DNA from: Prauserella marina
GTDB lineage: Bacteria > Actinomycetota > Actinomycetes > Mycobacteriales > Pseudonocardiaceae
Direction: 5' to 3'
Assembly: GCF_002240355.1 (NCBI RefSeq)
Contig: NZ_CP016353.1
Coordinates: 1,476,501 to 1,540,500, forward strand
DNA: 64,000 nucleotides
Shown here: one piece after another, positions 51,102-59,634 of the stretch
How the letters are laid out: every line of letters begins with the position of its first letter
How positions within the stretch are numbered: position 1 is the first letter of the stretch
Translations under genes and position numbers: made by a program
Notes under the pieces: model-generated
What the model was told of the DNA's origin: nothing
Seen by the model: only the letters and a program-made list of their open reading frames with translations
The model's database searches: none

Positions 51102-52199
51102 ATGCCGGGGACGGCATTCCAGCTCACCGGAACGGTGCTGCCGGAAGGCAGTGAGCGCGACATCTGGATCGCCGAGGGACGGATCTCCTTCGAACCGCCC
51201 GGCGACCGGCCGGTCACGCCGTTGCGTGGCGGGTACGTGATTCCCGGGCTGGTCGACGCGCACTGTCATCCCGGCATCGGGGTGGCCGGTCCGACGAGCC
51301 TCGAAGAGGCGGCGGACCAGGCGGCGATGGACGCGGCGGCCGGAACGCTGCTGATCAGGGACTGCGGGGTGCCGATCGACATCAGGCCACTCCAGGAGCG
51401 GCCGGGGCTGCCGAGGATCATCCGCGCCGGGCAGCACCTCGCCCTGCCGAAGCGCTACGTCCCCGGTCTGGGAATCGACCTCGCCGGTCCGGGTGAGTTG
51501 CCGGCCGCCGTGGCCGAGCAGGCGGCGGATGGCGACGGCTGGGTGAAGATCGTCGGCGACTGGATCGACAGGTCGAAGGGCGATCTCGCGCCGTTGTGGC
51601 CGGACGACGTGCTGGCCGAGGCGGTCGAGGTCGCTCACGAGGCGGGGGCGAGGGTCACCGCGCACGTGTTCGGCGAGGACGCGCTGCCTGGACTCATCGG
51701 CGCGGGGATCGACTGTCTCGAACACGGCACGGGCTTGTCGGCGGATTTGCTTGCCGAACTCGCGCGGCGAGGGACGGCGCTGGTGCCGACCCTGATCAAC
51801 ATCGAGAACTTCCCCGGCATCGCGGACAAGGCGAGCAGGTACCCCGCGTACGCGGCGCACATGAGGGCGTTGCACGCGGGCGTCACCGACGTGGTCGGTG
51901 CCGCCGTCGACGCCGGGGTCGCCGTGTACGCGGGAACCGACGCGGGCGGGATGGTCGCCCACGCCAGGATCGTCGACGAGATCGAGGCACTGCACAGGGC
52001 CGGCATGTCGGCCGAGCAGGCGCTCGGCGCCGCGTCCTGGGCGGCCAGGGAGTGGCTTTCCGAGAAGTCGATCAGCCACGGCGCGCCCGCCGACCTGCTC
52101 GTCTTCGCCGACGATCCGCGAGAGAACCTGGCCGTGTTGCGGGAACCTCTGCATATCATCTTGCGCGGCAAGGTGATCGATTCGGCAACCCGCCACTAG
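51102..52199 (+). CDS. Amidohydrolase-family protein
   Basis: A 365-residue member of the amidohydrolase superfamily. Motifs: YVIPGLVDAHCHPGIGV (HxH), ARVTAHVFGEDALPGLIGAG, CLEHGTGLSADLLAELARRG, YAGTDAGGMVAHARIVDEIE and the composite C-terminal domain PADLLVFADDPRENLAVLR. It would hydrolyse a C-N or C-O bond in a small cyclic amide or imide; imidazolonepropionase- and prolidase-like relatives share this form. Substrate unknown. It follows ffh by three bases and is probably co-transcribed. Confidence 0.85.
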   Translation: MPGTAFQLTGTVLPEGSERDIWIAEGRISFEPPGDRPVTPLRGGYVIPGLVDAHCHPGIGVAGPTSLEEAADQAAMDAAAGTLLIRDCGVPIDIRPLQERPGLPRIIRAGQHLALPKRYVPGLGIDLAGPGELPAAVAEQAADGDGWVKIVGDWIDRSKGDLAPLWPDDVLAEAVEVAHEAGARVTAHVFGEDALPGLIGAGIDCLEHGTGLSADLLAELARRGTALVPTLINIENFPGIADKASRYPAYAAHMRALHAGVTDVVGAAVDAGVAVYAGTDAGGMVAHARIVDEIEALHRAGMSAEQALGAASWAAREWLSEKSISHGAPADLLVFADDPRENLAVLREPLHIILRGKVIDSATRH

Positions 52200-52219
52200 C
52201 GTTGGTTTGGGGTGGCTTG

Positions 52220-52328
52220 GGTTCCGGTGCGGGTGGCGGAACCTGAGGTGGCTCCTCGCTGCGGGATCGTCTTCTCATGTATTCCGATACACCACGTCGA
52301 CGCTGTCCTCGCGGAGAAACCACCTCAG
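52220..52328. repeat. Hairpin and long-range inverted repeat before the CPBP genes
   Basis: GGTTCCG, ten bases, CGGAACC forms a hairpin at 52220-52243. CTGAGGTGG (52243-52251) is perfectly complementary to CCACCTCAG (52320-52328), enclosing a small hairpin TGTAT-n4-ATACA (52278-52291). It lies in the ~290-base gap between the amidohydrolase and the first CPBP gene, where no other gene is seen. Confidence 0.5.
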
Positions 52329-52491
52329 AACCCGCTGCGGTGCCGGTTGCTTGCCCGCTCCAAGCGGCTCCGCCGCTTACACGATGATTCTCAGACACAC
52401 TAAGGTAGTTCCCGAGGGTGGTTACGGCCTGGCACCGGGTGGGTACTCGGCGTCAATGGTTCGGGGTGGCCATGGTGACCCGGGAGGTCCG

Positions 52492-53229
52492 GTGCGGGAA
52501 GAGGAACACTCACCGGCCGCGCGGGATGGGCTCGTACTCGGAGCACACTGGGGTCTCCTCACTTTCTTCCTCGGTATCGGCGGCTATTACCTGCTCTCCC
52601 TCGTCCTCGCCGCGGTCGTGCTCGGCGGCGGAGCGAAGTTCAACTCGCTGCAACTCACCGGACTGGGACCGCTCGTCCTGCTGGCTTTCGTCCCCAACAT
52701 CCTGCTCGGATTGCTGCCCGCGATCGGCTCGTGGCTGTGGGGGAGGGGACTACGGGTCGATTTCGGACTGCTCCCCACCGCGAGGGACGTCAAGGTCGGG
52801 CTCGCGTGCGGCGGGTTCGCGCTGCTCACCGGTTACCTGATCAACCTCGCCCTGATCGGGGTGTACGGGGTTCAGCGGCTCGACGATCCGCTGAACGAGA
52901 TGTTCGGCGGTATCTCGGCATCGGTCGGCTGGCTCGTCGTCGCCGCGATCATCGTGGCCGTCGGGGCACCGCTCGCCGAGGAACTGCTCGTGCGCGGCGC
53001 GCTCTGGAACGGGCTCGCCCACTACCGGGTCCCTCCGTGGGTGATTCTCGTGCTGACCTCGCTGGTGTTCGCCCAGTTGCACGGCGAACCGACCCGCATC
53101 GTCGCGCTGTTCGGGCAGGGGCTCGCGATCGGCGCGGCGCGGATGATCACCGGCCGGACCGGGTCGAGCGTCATCGCGCACGCGACCAACAACCTGCCTC
53201 CTGCCCTACTGTTGTTCATCGGGACGTGA
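52492..53229 (+). CDS. CPBP-family intramembrane metalloprotease (1)
   Basis: A 245-residue membrane protein of the CPBP/Abi family (Rce1-like protease fold). Six to eight hydrophobic segments. Family motifs: LAEELLVRGALWNGLAHYR (the EExxxR glutamates), LVFAQLHGEPTRIVALFGQG (catalytic His) and SSVIAHATNNLPPALLLF (second His, Asn). GTG 52492 is chosen because GGGAGG lies just upstream; an ATG at 52456 is in frame. The substrate is unknown. A second CPBP gene follows 57 bases later. Confidence 0.85.
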   Translation: MREEEHSPAARDGLVLGAHWGLLTFFLGIGGYYLLSLVLAAVVLGGGAKFNSLQLTGLGPLVLLAFVPNILLGLLPAIGSWLWGRGLRVDFGLLPTARDVKVGLACGGFALLTGYLINLALIGVYGVQRLDDPLNEMFGGISASVGWLVVAAIIVAVGAPLAEELLVRGALWNGLAHYRVPPWVILVLTSLVFAQLHGEPTRIVALFGQGLAIGAARMITGRTGSSVIAHATNNLPPALLLFIGT

Positions 53230-53286
53230 TCGCTCGTGTGCGCGCAGTAAGCTCCCAGCCCGGTGCCAACCCATTGGAGGATCGGC

Positions 53287-54105
53287 GTGACGTCACCGAA
53301 CGCGGGGGAACCGGTGTCCGGAATTGATCCAGCCACGGGGGCAAGTCAATGGGATGGCCGCGAGGAACCCGCCGGATCCGGTACCGCCGCGCCACCCCAT
53401 CGCTGGGGATTCGGGGCGTTCCTGCTCGTCGAGGTCGTGCTGCTCGCTTCGGCCGCGCTCGTCGGCGCCGTGATCAGCAGAGGGGAGACCGCCGAATCGC
53501 TGCCGGTGCGGGACGTGCTGATCGGCACGATGGCGCCCACGGTGATCGCGGCACTCACCGCGCTGGTGATCACCAAGGTGCGCGGCAACGGCCCGTTCAT
53601 CGACCTGCGCCTTTCCTGGAGCTGGGCCGATGTCAAGGTCGGGCTCAAGTTCGGTGCGCTTGGCCTGGTGTGCACCATGGTCGGGGTGTTCGTCTGGACC
53701 AAGGCGGTCGGCGAGGAGAACGGGACGTCCGCGATCAGCGCGCTCGTGGCGAACAAGCCCATGTCGGTGTCGGCGGCCGTCGCGATGTTCCTCTACCTGT
53801 GGCTGCTGGGACCGATCTGCGAGGAGATCATCTACCGGGGATTGCTGTGGGGCGCGGCGGAACGACTGGAGTGGGGCAGCGAGAAGTGGGGCCGCTTCGC
53901 CGCGTTCCTGCTCTCGACGGCGATCTTCGCGGTCAGCCACCTCGAACCGTTGCGTACCACGCTGTTGCTGGTGATCGCGGTACCGATCGGGCTGGCGAGA
54001 CTGGTGACGGGGCGGCTGCTCGGCAGCATCGTCGCCCACCAGGTGAACAACTTCCTTCCCGCGCTCGCGATCCTGCTGACCGCGCTCGGCGTCGTGAGCT
54101 ACTGA
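53287..54105 (+). CDS. CPBP-family intramembrane metalloprotease (2)
   Basis: A 272-residue paralogue of the preceding protein with the same motifs: GPICEEIIYRGLLWGAAERL, FAVSHLEPLRTTLLLVIAVP and GSIVAHQVNNFLPALAILL. An N-terminal polar segment of ~45 residues precedes the first helix. GTG start with GGAGG upstream. The pair suggests a local duplication, though the two differ considerably. No bacteriocin gene is nearby to support an immunity role. Confidence 0.86.
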   Translation: MTSPNAGEPVSGIDPATGASQWDGREEPAGSGTAAPPHRWGFGAFLLVEVVLLASAALVGAVISRGETAESLPVRDVLIGTMAPTVIAALTALVITKVRGNGPFIDLRLSWSWADVKVGLKFGALGLVCTMVGVFVWTKAVGEENGTSAISALVANKPMSVSAAVAMFLYLWLLGPICEEIIYRGLLWGAAERLEWGSEKWGRFAAFLLSTAIFAVSHLEPLRTTLLLVIAVPIGLARLVTGRLLGSIVAHQVNNFLPALAILLTALGVVSY

Positions 54106-54129
54106 GACTGGCAGGTCCACTGTGGATGG

Positions 54130-54819
54130 TCATTCGCGCTTGGCTGTGCGCAGGCTTTCCCGCATGCGGACCGTGCTGTTGCCGAGATGCACCCTCGCGG
54201 CGGCCCGGGCGCCCTCGGCGTCACCACGTTCGATGGCTCCGTAGATGTTCTCGTGTTCGGTGACGGCCAGCGCGAACCGTCCGGCCTCCGGTGGCAGCCG
54301 GTCGCGGTGCATCACGATCAGCGATGGCCCGAACGAGGTGAGCAGGTCGCTGAGGTAGCGGTTGCCGGAGGCCAGCGCGATGCGCAGGTGGAACCGGAAA
54401 TCCGCGTCGACGGCGGCAGCGGGGTTTCCCCCGCTGGCTGTGAAGGTGTCGAGCGCTTCCCGGATACCGGCCAGTTGCGCCGCGCTGCGGCGCCGCGCGG
54501 CGAGTGCCGAGGACTCGGTTTCGATCGCGGTCCGGAACTCGATGAGCTCGACCGCGCCCTGTTCGGTCAGCTTTCCCGCGGCGCCGACGTCGAACGGTGT
54601 CGTGCTCGGCTGGGCGAGCACGTAGCTTCCCCTGCCGTGCCTCGTGTGCACGAGACCAGCGGCCTGTAGCCGCGAGATCGCCTCGCGGACCACCGTCCTG
54701 CTCACCCCGTGTTCCCGCACGAGATCGTGCTCGGTCGGCAGCCGTTCGCCGGGCTGGATCAGTCCCTCGCGGATGCGCGCGGTCAGCGAAGCCACCAGCT
54801 CCTCGGTGCGGCCGGGCAC
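54130..54819 (-). CDS. GntR/FadR-family regulator of aldarate catabolism
   Basis: A 229-residue repressor: N-terminal winged helix LPTEHDLVREHGVSRTVVRE followed by AISRLQAAGLVHTRHGRGSY, then a FadR-type C-terminal domain with metal-binding residues (DADFRFHLRIALASGNRYLS). The GTG start directly follows the dehydratase stop, so the two are co-transcribed. Two FadR-type operators lie in front of the dehydratase gene, implying autoregulation. The likely inducer is galactarate, glucarate or a dehydration product. Confidence 0.9.
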   Translation of the reverse strand: MPGRTEELVASLTARIREGLIQPGERLPTEHDLVREHGVSRTVVREAISRLQAAGLVHTRHGRGSYVLAQPSTTPFDVGAAGKLTEQGAVELIEFRTAIETESSALAARRRSAAQLAGIREALDTFTASGGNPAAAVDADFRFHLRIALASGNRYLSDLLTSFGPSLIVMHRDRLPPEAGRFALAVTEHENIYGAIERGDAEGARAAARVHLGNSTVRMRESLRTAKRE

Positions 54820-55941
54820 TCAGCGAACCTCGATGCTGTCCGTCGTCCACTCCTCGGTCTTGTCGCTCGTGGTCAGGCCGAGTCCCGGCCGGTCGGGAAC
54901 CAGCATGCGGCCGTCCGAAATGGTCATCCGCTCATTGAACAACGGTTCGAGCCAGTCGAAGTGCTCGACCCAGCCTTCGCTGGGGTAGGTCGCCGCGAGG
55001 TGCAGGTGGATCTCCATCGCGTAGTGCGGGGCGAGTTTCAGGTGGTGCAGGTCGGCGAGGGTGGCAAGGCGCAGGAACGGCGTGATGCCGCCGATGCGCG
55101 GCGCGTCCGGCTGTAGCACGTCGGCGGCGCCCGCCCTGATGAGTTCCCTGTGCTCGCCGACGCTGGTCAGCATCTCGCCGGTGGCGATGGGCGTGTCGAA
55201 AGCGCGGGCGAGCGCGGCGTGGCCCTCGGCGTCGTGCGCGTCGAGCGGTTCCTCGATCCAGGTCAGCCCGAACCGGTCGAGTTCGCGGCACATGCGGCGG
55301 GCCGAGGTGCGGTCCCATTGCTGGTTGGCGTCGACCATGAGGGCGACGTCGTCGCCGAGGTGCTCGCGCACTGCGGTGACCCTGGCAAGGTCGACCCCCG
55401 CGTCGGGATGACCGACCTTGATCTTGATGCCGCCGATGCCGCTTTCCAGCGACGCGGTCGCGTTGGTGAGCACTTCCTCGACCGGCGCGTGCAGGAACCC
55501 GCCAGAGGTGTCGTAGCAGCGCACCGAGTCGCGGTGCGCGCCGATCAGCTTGGCGAGCGGAAGCCCGGCCCGCTTCGCCTTGAGGTCCCACAGTGCGATG
55601 TCGAGTGGAGCGATGGCCTGCGCGGCGAGGCCGCCCCTGCCGACGGAGGCACCGGCCCACATGAGCTTGGTCCACAGTTTCGCGATGTCGCTGGGGTCCT
55701 CGCCGATGAGTTCCGGCGCGATCTCGGCGGCGTGCGCGTACTGGCCAGGTCCGCCCGCTCGCTTCGAGTAACCGAATCCGAGTCCGGCGAGGCCCTGCTC
55801 GGTGCCGATCGCGGCGAAGAGCAGGGCGACCTCGGTCATGGGCCGTTGTCGTCCGGTGAAGACCTTGGCGTCGCTGATCGGCCGGGGGAGCGGCAGCAGG
55901 ACCGAGGACAGGCGGACGGAGGTGATGCGATCGGAGGACAT
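54820..55941 (-). CDS. L-talarate/galactarate dehydratase
   Basis: Enolase-superfamily acid-sugar dehydratase, 373 residues. Motifs: ALWDLKAKRAGLPLAKLIG, VRCYDTSGGFLHAPVEEVL, the catalytic KxK in GGIKIKVGHPDAG, metal ligands in VALMVDANQQWDR, WIEEPLDAHDAEG and PIATGEMLTSVGEH, DAPRIGGITPFLRLA, and the His-containing LAPHYAMEIHLHLA. These blocks match the Salmonella talarate/galactarate dehydratase closely. The product, 5-dehydro-4-deoxyglucarate, is the substrate of the divergent KdgD at 57.6 kb. It starts at the ATG following GGAGG. Confidence 0.92.
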   Translation of the reverse strand: MSSDRITSVRLSSVLLPLPRPISDAKVFTGRQRPMTEVALLFAAIGTEQGLAGLGFGYSKRAGGPGQYAHAAEIAPELIGEDPSDIAKLWTKLMWAGASVGRGGLAAQAIAPLDIALWDLKAKRAGLPLAKLIGAHRDSVRCYDTSGGFLHAPVEEVLTNATASLESGIGGIKIKVGHPDAGVDLARVTAVREHLGDDVALMVDANQQWDRTSARRMCRELDRFGLTWIEEPLDAHDAEGHAALARAFDTPIATGEMLTSVGEHRELIRAGAADVLQPDAPRIGGITPFLRLATLADLHHLKLAPHYAMEIHLHLAATYPSEGWVEHFDWLEPLFNERMTISDGRMLVPDRPGLGLTTSDKTEEWTTDSIEVR

Positions 55942-55949
55942 GTCAGAGA

Positions 55950-55977
55950 TCGTATGACTGGGTTAGTTGTCATACAA
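55950..55977 (-). promoter_or_regulatory. Paired FadR/GntR-type operators
   Basis: TTGTCATACAA (55967-55977) fits the FadR-subfamily pattern TNGTNNNACNA exactly, and TCGTATGACTG (55950-55960) fits except for the last base. GTATGAC and GTCATAC within them are complementary, and the site centres are 17 bases apart. Both lie in the 39-base gap between the TauE-like gene and the dehydratase, whose operon encodes the GntR protein. Confidence 0.65.
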
Positions 55978-55980
55978 CGG

Positions 55981-56757
55981 TTAGATCGCCGAGAACCACA
56001 GGTGCGCGGCGAGCCCGAAGCCCGCCAGCGAGACACCGATCCGCAGCGGCTGTTCCGGCAGCTTGCGAACGAGCACCGGACCGAGGGCGCTGCCGACCAG
56101 GGAACCGGCCGCGAGAACCCCGGCCGCGGCCCAGTCGACGGGTGCGAGAAACGCGAAAGCCACCGAGGCGGTCAGGTTCGCCGCGCCGGTGACGACGTTC
56201 TTCACGGCGTTGGTCACCGGAAGCGGTTCGGTGACCGACACCGAGAGCACGGCGAGCATCAGTACCCCCGCGCCCGCGCCGAAGTAGCCGCCGTACACGC
56301 CGACGAACAGCACCGCGCACAGCGAAGGGAGCACAGGGCGCGTGGTCGCTCCCCGCGCGGCTCTTGCCGCCGATCGCACGTCGGCTGCCTCGCGAAGGCG
56401 GTTTCGGAACAGCAGCAACGCCGAGCCCAGCGCGATGAGCCACGGCACGATCAGTTCGAAGGTCTCCGACGGCGTCGTCAGCAACAACAGCGCTCCGGTC
56501 GAGCCGCCGAGTACGGCCACGACGCCGAGCCGCAGGAGCCGCCCGCCCTGGCCGCGTAATTCCCTGCGGGAGCTGGCTGCGGCACCGGCCGTCGTGGACA
56601 GCATCGCGACGGTGTTCGTGACGTTGGCCGCGATCGGCGGCAGCCCCGCCGCCAGTAGCGCGGGATAGCTGAACAGCGACGCGAGGCCCGCCATCGACCC
56701 GGCCAGCCCCGCCGCCATACCGGCGCCGACGAGCAGCGCCGCGGAGGCTGGATCCAC
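55981..56757 (-). CDS. TauE/SafE-family membrane exporter
   Basis: A 258-residue membrane protein of the TauE/SafE family (about eight helices), which exports or imports small anions such as sulfite, sulfoacetate or organic acids. Motifs: AGMAAGLAGSMAGLASLFSY, PPIAANVTNTVAML, FVGVYGGYFGAGAGVLMLAV and TNAVKNVVTGAANLTASVAF. GTG start 11 bases after the IclR stop, co-transcribed with it. The cargo may be an aldarate or breakdown acid. Frame extension further upstream enters the IclR gene and was rejected. Confidence 0.85.
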   Translation of the reverse strand: MDPASAALLVGAGMAAGLAGSMAGLASLFSYPALLAAGLPPIAANVTNTVAMLSTTAGAAASSRRELRGQGGRLLRLGVVAVLGGSTGALLLLTTPSETFELIVPWLIALGSALLLFRNRLREAADVRSAARAARGATTRPVLPSLCAVLFVGVYGGYFGAGAGVLMLAVLSVSVTEPLPVTNAVKNVVTGAANLTASVAFAFLAPVDWAAAGVLAAGSLVGSALGPVLVRKLPEQPLRIGVSLAGFGLAAHLWFSAI

Positions 56758-56768
56758 GATGTGCGGGC

Positions 56769-57578
56769 TCAGCGCCCGGAAGGCAGCTCGGCCGAGGCCG
56801 CGAGATCGAAGGGAGCCATGCGTTCGATGGTGGCCCTCGTGCGCTCCATGGCGGCGACGATCTCCTCGCGGCGGCCCTCGGTGAGGCTGGTGACGGGCAC
56901 CGAGCAACTGATCGCGTCCGTGGCCGGGTTGGTGTAGCGAAGGGCGAATCCGAAGCACCGCACGCCGACGTAATTCTCCTCGTCGTCGATGGCGTAGCCG
57001 CGTTCCCTCGTCTTTTCCAGGTCGGCCAGCAGCGCGTCGTGATCGACGATCGTGTTGGGCGTCAGCGGCGTGACGTCGGCGGGAACGTGCTCGTCGATTC
57101 CGCCGTCGAGCCGTTCGGCGAGCAGTGACTTGCCCATCGAGGTGCTGAACGCGGGAAGTTGCCTTCCCACCCGGGAGAAGGGCCGGATGTACTTGCTCGA
57201 TTCCCGGGTCGCCAGGTAGACGATGTCGCCGCGATCGAGCCGTCCATAGTGGATGGTCTCGTCCAGTTCCGCGCTGAGATCGGTGATGAGGGGCTGCACG
57301 ATGCGCAGGTAGGGGTCGGTGTCGAGATAGGTCGTTCCGGCGAGCAGCGCCCTGATGCCGATGCTGTACTGGGTGCCCGTGATGTCGACGCGCACCCAGC
57401 CGCGCTCGACGAGCGTCCTGATCAGCGCGTAGACGCTGCTGCGAGGGGCGCCGAGCGCGTCGCTGAGTTCACGTAGTCTCGCCGGCCTGTTCTGCCGGGA
57501 CGCCAGCAGTTCCAGCAGGTCCACGGTCCTCGCGGCGGATTTCACGCCACGTACGCCGGTCGCTCGGTCACTTTCCAC
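56769..57578 (-). CDS. IclR-family regulator (KdgR-like)
   Basis: A 269-residue IclR protein with N-terminal helix-turn-helix RLRELSDALGAPRSSVYALI followed by RTLVERGWVRVD, and effector-domain blocks SSKYIRPFSRVGRQLPAFST, SMGKSLLAER and DDEENYVGVRCFGFAL. GTG 57578 is chosen; a much longer frame runs antisense through kdgD and is spurious. It is divergent from kdgD across a 69-base region with a 16-base palindrome, so it probably controls kdgD and the Tct transporter, responding to the keto-deoxy sugar acid. Confidence 0.88.
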   Translation of the reverse strand: MESDRATGVRGVKSAARTVDLLELLASRQNRPARLRELSDALGAPRSSVYALIRTLVERGWVRVDITGTQYSIGIRALLAGTTYLDTDPYLRIVQPLITDLSAELDETIHYGRLDRGDIVYLATRESSKYIRPFSRVGRQLPAFSTSMGKSLLAERLDGGIDEHVPADVTPLTPNTIVDHDALLADLEKTRERGYAIDDEENYVGVRCFGFALRYTNPATDAISCSVPVTSLTEGRREEIVAAMERTRATIERMAPFDLAASAELPSGR

Positions 57579-57628
57579 GGTTGACAGCCTACCAAGCTGC
57601 GGTCCAAACTGCTCCGCACATAACAAGC

Positions 57629-57644
57629 GTCTACATATGGAGAC
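57629..57644 (+). promoter_or_regulatory. Palindromic operator over the kdgD ribosome site
   Basis: GTCTACATATGGAGAC reads nearly the same on both strands (GTCT, N, CATATG, N, AGAC). It overlaps the GGAG ribosome-binding sequence and lies 3 bases before the kdgD start, in the intergenic space shared with the IclR gene. A bound IclR protein would block kdgD expression. Confidence 0.6.
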
Positions 57645-57647
57645 AAC

Positions 57648-58589
57648 TTGTCTGCTACGTATCTGGGAGACGTTGTCGGGCGGCTGCGGGCCGGGATGGC
57701 CGATGCGGTGTTGTCGTTCCCGCTGACCGCGTTCGACGCCGAGGGCGCACTCGATCGCGAGGCGTTCCGGACCCACATACGTGCGCAGGTCGCCGCGAGC
57801 CCCGGCGCGCTCTTCGCCTGCTGCGGCACCGGCGAGTTTTTCTCGCTCGCCGAGGACGAGTACGAAACGCTGGTCGGCATCGCCGTCGAGGAATCCGGCG
57901 GGCTGCCGGTCGTCGCCGGAGCCGGATACGGCTGGGCACAGGCGAGCCGCTTCATCGCGGCGGCGGGCCGCGCCGGAGCCGACGCGATCCTGCTCATGCC
58001 GCCCTACCTCGTCGAGACCCCGCAAGCCGGGCTCGTCGAGCACGTCAAGGCCATCGCGGCGAGGACGAGCCTCCCGCTCATCGTCTACCAACGAGCGCAG
58101 GTCAAGATCTCCGTCGCGAGCGTCGCCGGTCTCGCCGGGATCCCGAACGTCATCGGCGTCAAGGACGGGCACAGCGATCTCGACCAGCTCCAGCGCCTTC
58201 GGCTGGCCGCGCCGGAGGAATGGCTGTTCTTCAACGGCGCCGCCACGGCTGAGATGCAGGCCCGCGCCTACCGGGGCATCGGGGTGCCCGCGTACTCCTC
58301 GGCCGTGCACGCCTTCGCGCCCGAGATCTCCAAGGCGTTCTTCCGCGCACTGCACGACGGCGACGAGGCGAGGGTCGACGAACTGCTCGCCGCGTTCTAC
58401 GTCCCGCTCGTCGAACTGCGCGACAAAGGCGTCGGCTACGCCGTCTCGCTGGTCAAGGCCGCTGCCAGGCTCAGGGGCGCGAGCGTCGGTCCCGTCCGCG
58501 CGCCGCTTTCCGACCTGCCTCCTGCTCATCTCGCCGAGCTCGACGCCCTGCTGACCCGAGGTCTGGCCCTCGTGGGCGCGACCCGTTAA
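57648..58589 (+). CDS. kdgD: 5-Dehydro-4-deoxyglucarate dehydratase
   Basis: DapA-fold Schiff-base aldolase/dehydratase, 313 residues, converting 5-dehydro-4-deoxyglucarate to 2-oxoglutarate semialdehyde, CO2 and water. Motifs: VLSFPLTAFDAEGALDREAF, FACCGTGEFFSLAEDEYE, the catalytic Tyr in LPLIVYQRAQVKIS and the catalytic Lys in NVIGVKDGHSDLDQLQRLR. Starts with TTG (GGAG five bases upstream), rare here. It receives the product of the dehydratase at 54.8-55.9 kb. The next enzyme, 2-oxoglutarate semialdehyde dehydrogenase, is not in the window. First gene of the operon with tctCBA. Confidence 0.92.
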   Translation: MSATYLGDVVGRLRAGMADAVLSFPLTAFDAEGALDREAFRTHIRAQVAASPGALFACCGTGEFFSLAEDEYETLVGIAVEESGGLPVVAGAGYGWAQASRFIAAAGRAGADAILLMPPYLVETPQAGLVEHVKAIAARTSLPLIVYQRAQVKISVASVAGLAGIPNVIGVKDGHSDLDQLQRLRLAAPEEWLFFNGAATAEMQARAYRGIGVPAYSSAVHAFAPEISKAFFRALHDGDEARVDELLAAFYVPLVELRDKGVGYAVSLVKAAARLRGASVGPVRAPLSDLPPAHLAELDALLTRGLALVGATR

Positions 58590-58607
58590 CCCCTTGTGGA
58601 GGAATCA

Positions 58608-59627
58608 ATGAGGATTCTGTCGAAACCCCGCGCACGAGGTATCCGGTTCGGCGCGTTACTCGCGGGAGCGGCGCTCGCCGTGACCGCCTGTTCCGTCGAA
58701 GGTGGCTCGAACGGCGGCGGCTCGGGTGACGGTGGATCCGGCTATCCCGGCCGCACCGTCGAGTTCACGGTTCCCACCGAGCCGGGCGGCAGCACCGACC
58801 TCATCACGAGGGCACTCGCCAAGAGCATCGAAGAACCACTCGGGGTCAAGACGATCGTGGTCAACAAACCGGGAGCCAACGGAAAGATCGCGGGCAAGGA
58901 CGTGTTCGGTTCCTCCCCCGACGGCTACCGGATCGCGGTCATGCCCCAGTCGCTGTTCTCGATCGGCCCGCTCGTGCTCGACGACCCCGACGCCATCCAG
59001 CTGGACGACATGACCTTCGTCAAGGGACTCGCCGTCGAGGACTACGTACTGGTCACCTCGGCGTCCTCGGACATAGCCGACCTCGACGGCGTGCTCGCCC
59101 GCGATCGCGTCGCCTACGGCACGACGGGGGCGGGTACGGGAAGCCAGCTCGCGCAGGCGTTGCTGTTCGGCACGGCGAAGGTCGACGCCGCGGCCGTTCC
59201 CTTCGACGGCGGCGGCCCGCTCACCACGGCGGTACTCGGCGGAAAGGTCGACGTCGGAGCCATCCAGATCGCCGAAGCCGTCGAACAGGTCAGGGCCGGA
59301 GCGCTGCGCCCGCTCGTCGTGTTCTCCGAGGAACGGCTTGACGCGATGCCCGACGTGCCGACGGCAAGGGAAGCCGGTCACGACATCGTGGTCGACCAGC
59401 GGCGCTTCGTCGCCGCGCCGGCGGGGCTGCCCGACGACGTCCGCGACACCCTCGCCAAAGCCATCGACAAGGCCGTGGCCTCTCCCGAGTACGGCGAGGT
59501 GCTGACGAGGAGCTACATCAACCGCTGGGAGGTCGACGGTTCGCGGGTCGACGACCAGTTGCGCGAGAGCGGTGAACGGTTCGCGCGACTGACCGAAGAC
59601 CTCGGCATCGACCTCGCGGGACAGTGA
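58608..59627 (+). CDS. tctC: Tripartite tricarboxylate transporter substrate-binding lipoprotein (TctC)
   Basis: Periplasmic-type receptor for the TctABC uptake system, 339 residues. Lipoprotein signal peptide with lipobox LAVTAC (Cys28), a Gly/Ser-rich linker (NGGGSGDGGSG), then the TctC fold: YPGRTVEFTVPTEPGGSTDL, VVNKPGANGKIAGKDVFGS, VAYGTTGAGTGSQLAQALLF and DVPTAREAGHDIVVDQRRFV. In context the ligand is probably galactarate, glucarate or another aldarate. ATG chosen with GGAGGA upstream; a GTG at 58596 is out. Confidence 0.92.
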   Translation: MRILSKPRARGIRFGALLAGAALAVTACSVEGGSNGGGSGDGGSGYPGRTVEFTVPTEPGGSTDLITRALAKSIEEPLGVKTIVVNKPGANGKIAGKDVFGSSPDGYRIAVMPQSLFSIGPLVLDDPDAIQLDDMTFVKGLAVEDYVLVTSASSDIADLDGVLARDRVAYGTTGAGTGSQLAQALLFGTAKVDAAAVPFDGGGPLTTAVLGGKVDVGAIQIAEAVEQVRAGALRPLVVFSEERLDAMPDVPTAREAGHDIVVDQRRFVAAPAGLPDDVRDTLAKAIDKAVASPEYGEVLTRSYINRWEVDGSRVDDQLRESGERFARLTEDLGIDLAGQ

Positions 59628-59634
59628 GAAGCCG

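Noticed and set aside
57579-58529. N-terminal extension of the IclR gene to 58529
   Set aside because: The added 317 residues are antisense to kdgD and show no IclR homology; the winged helix begins shortly after the GTG at 57578.
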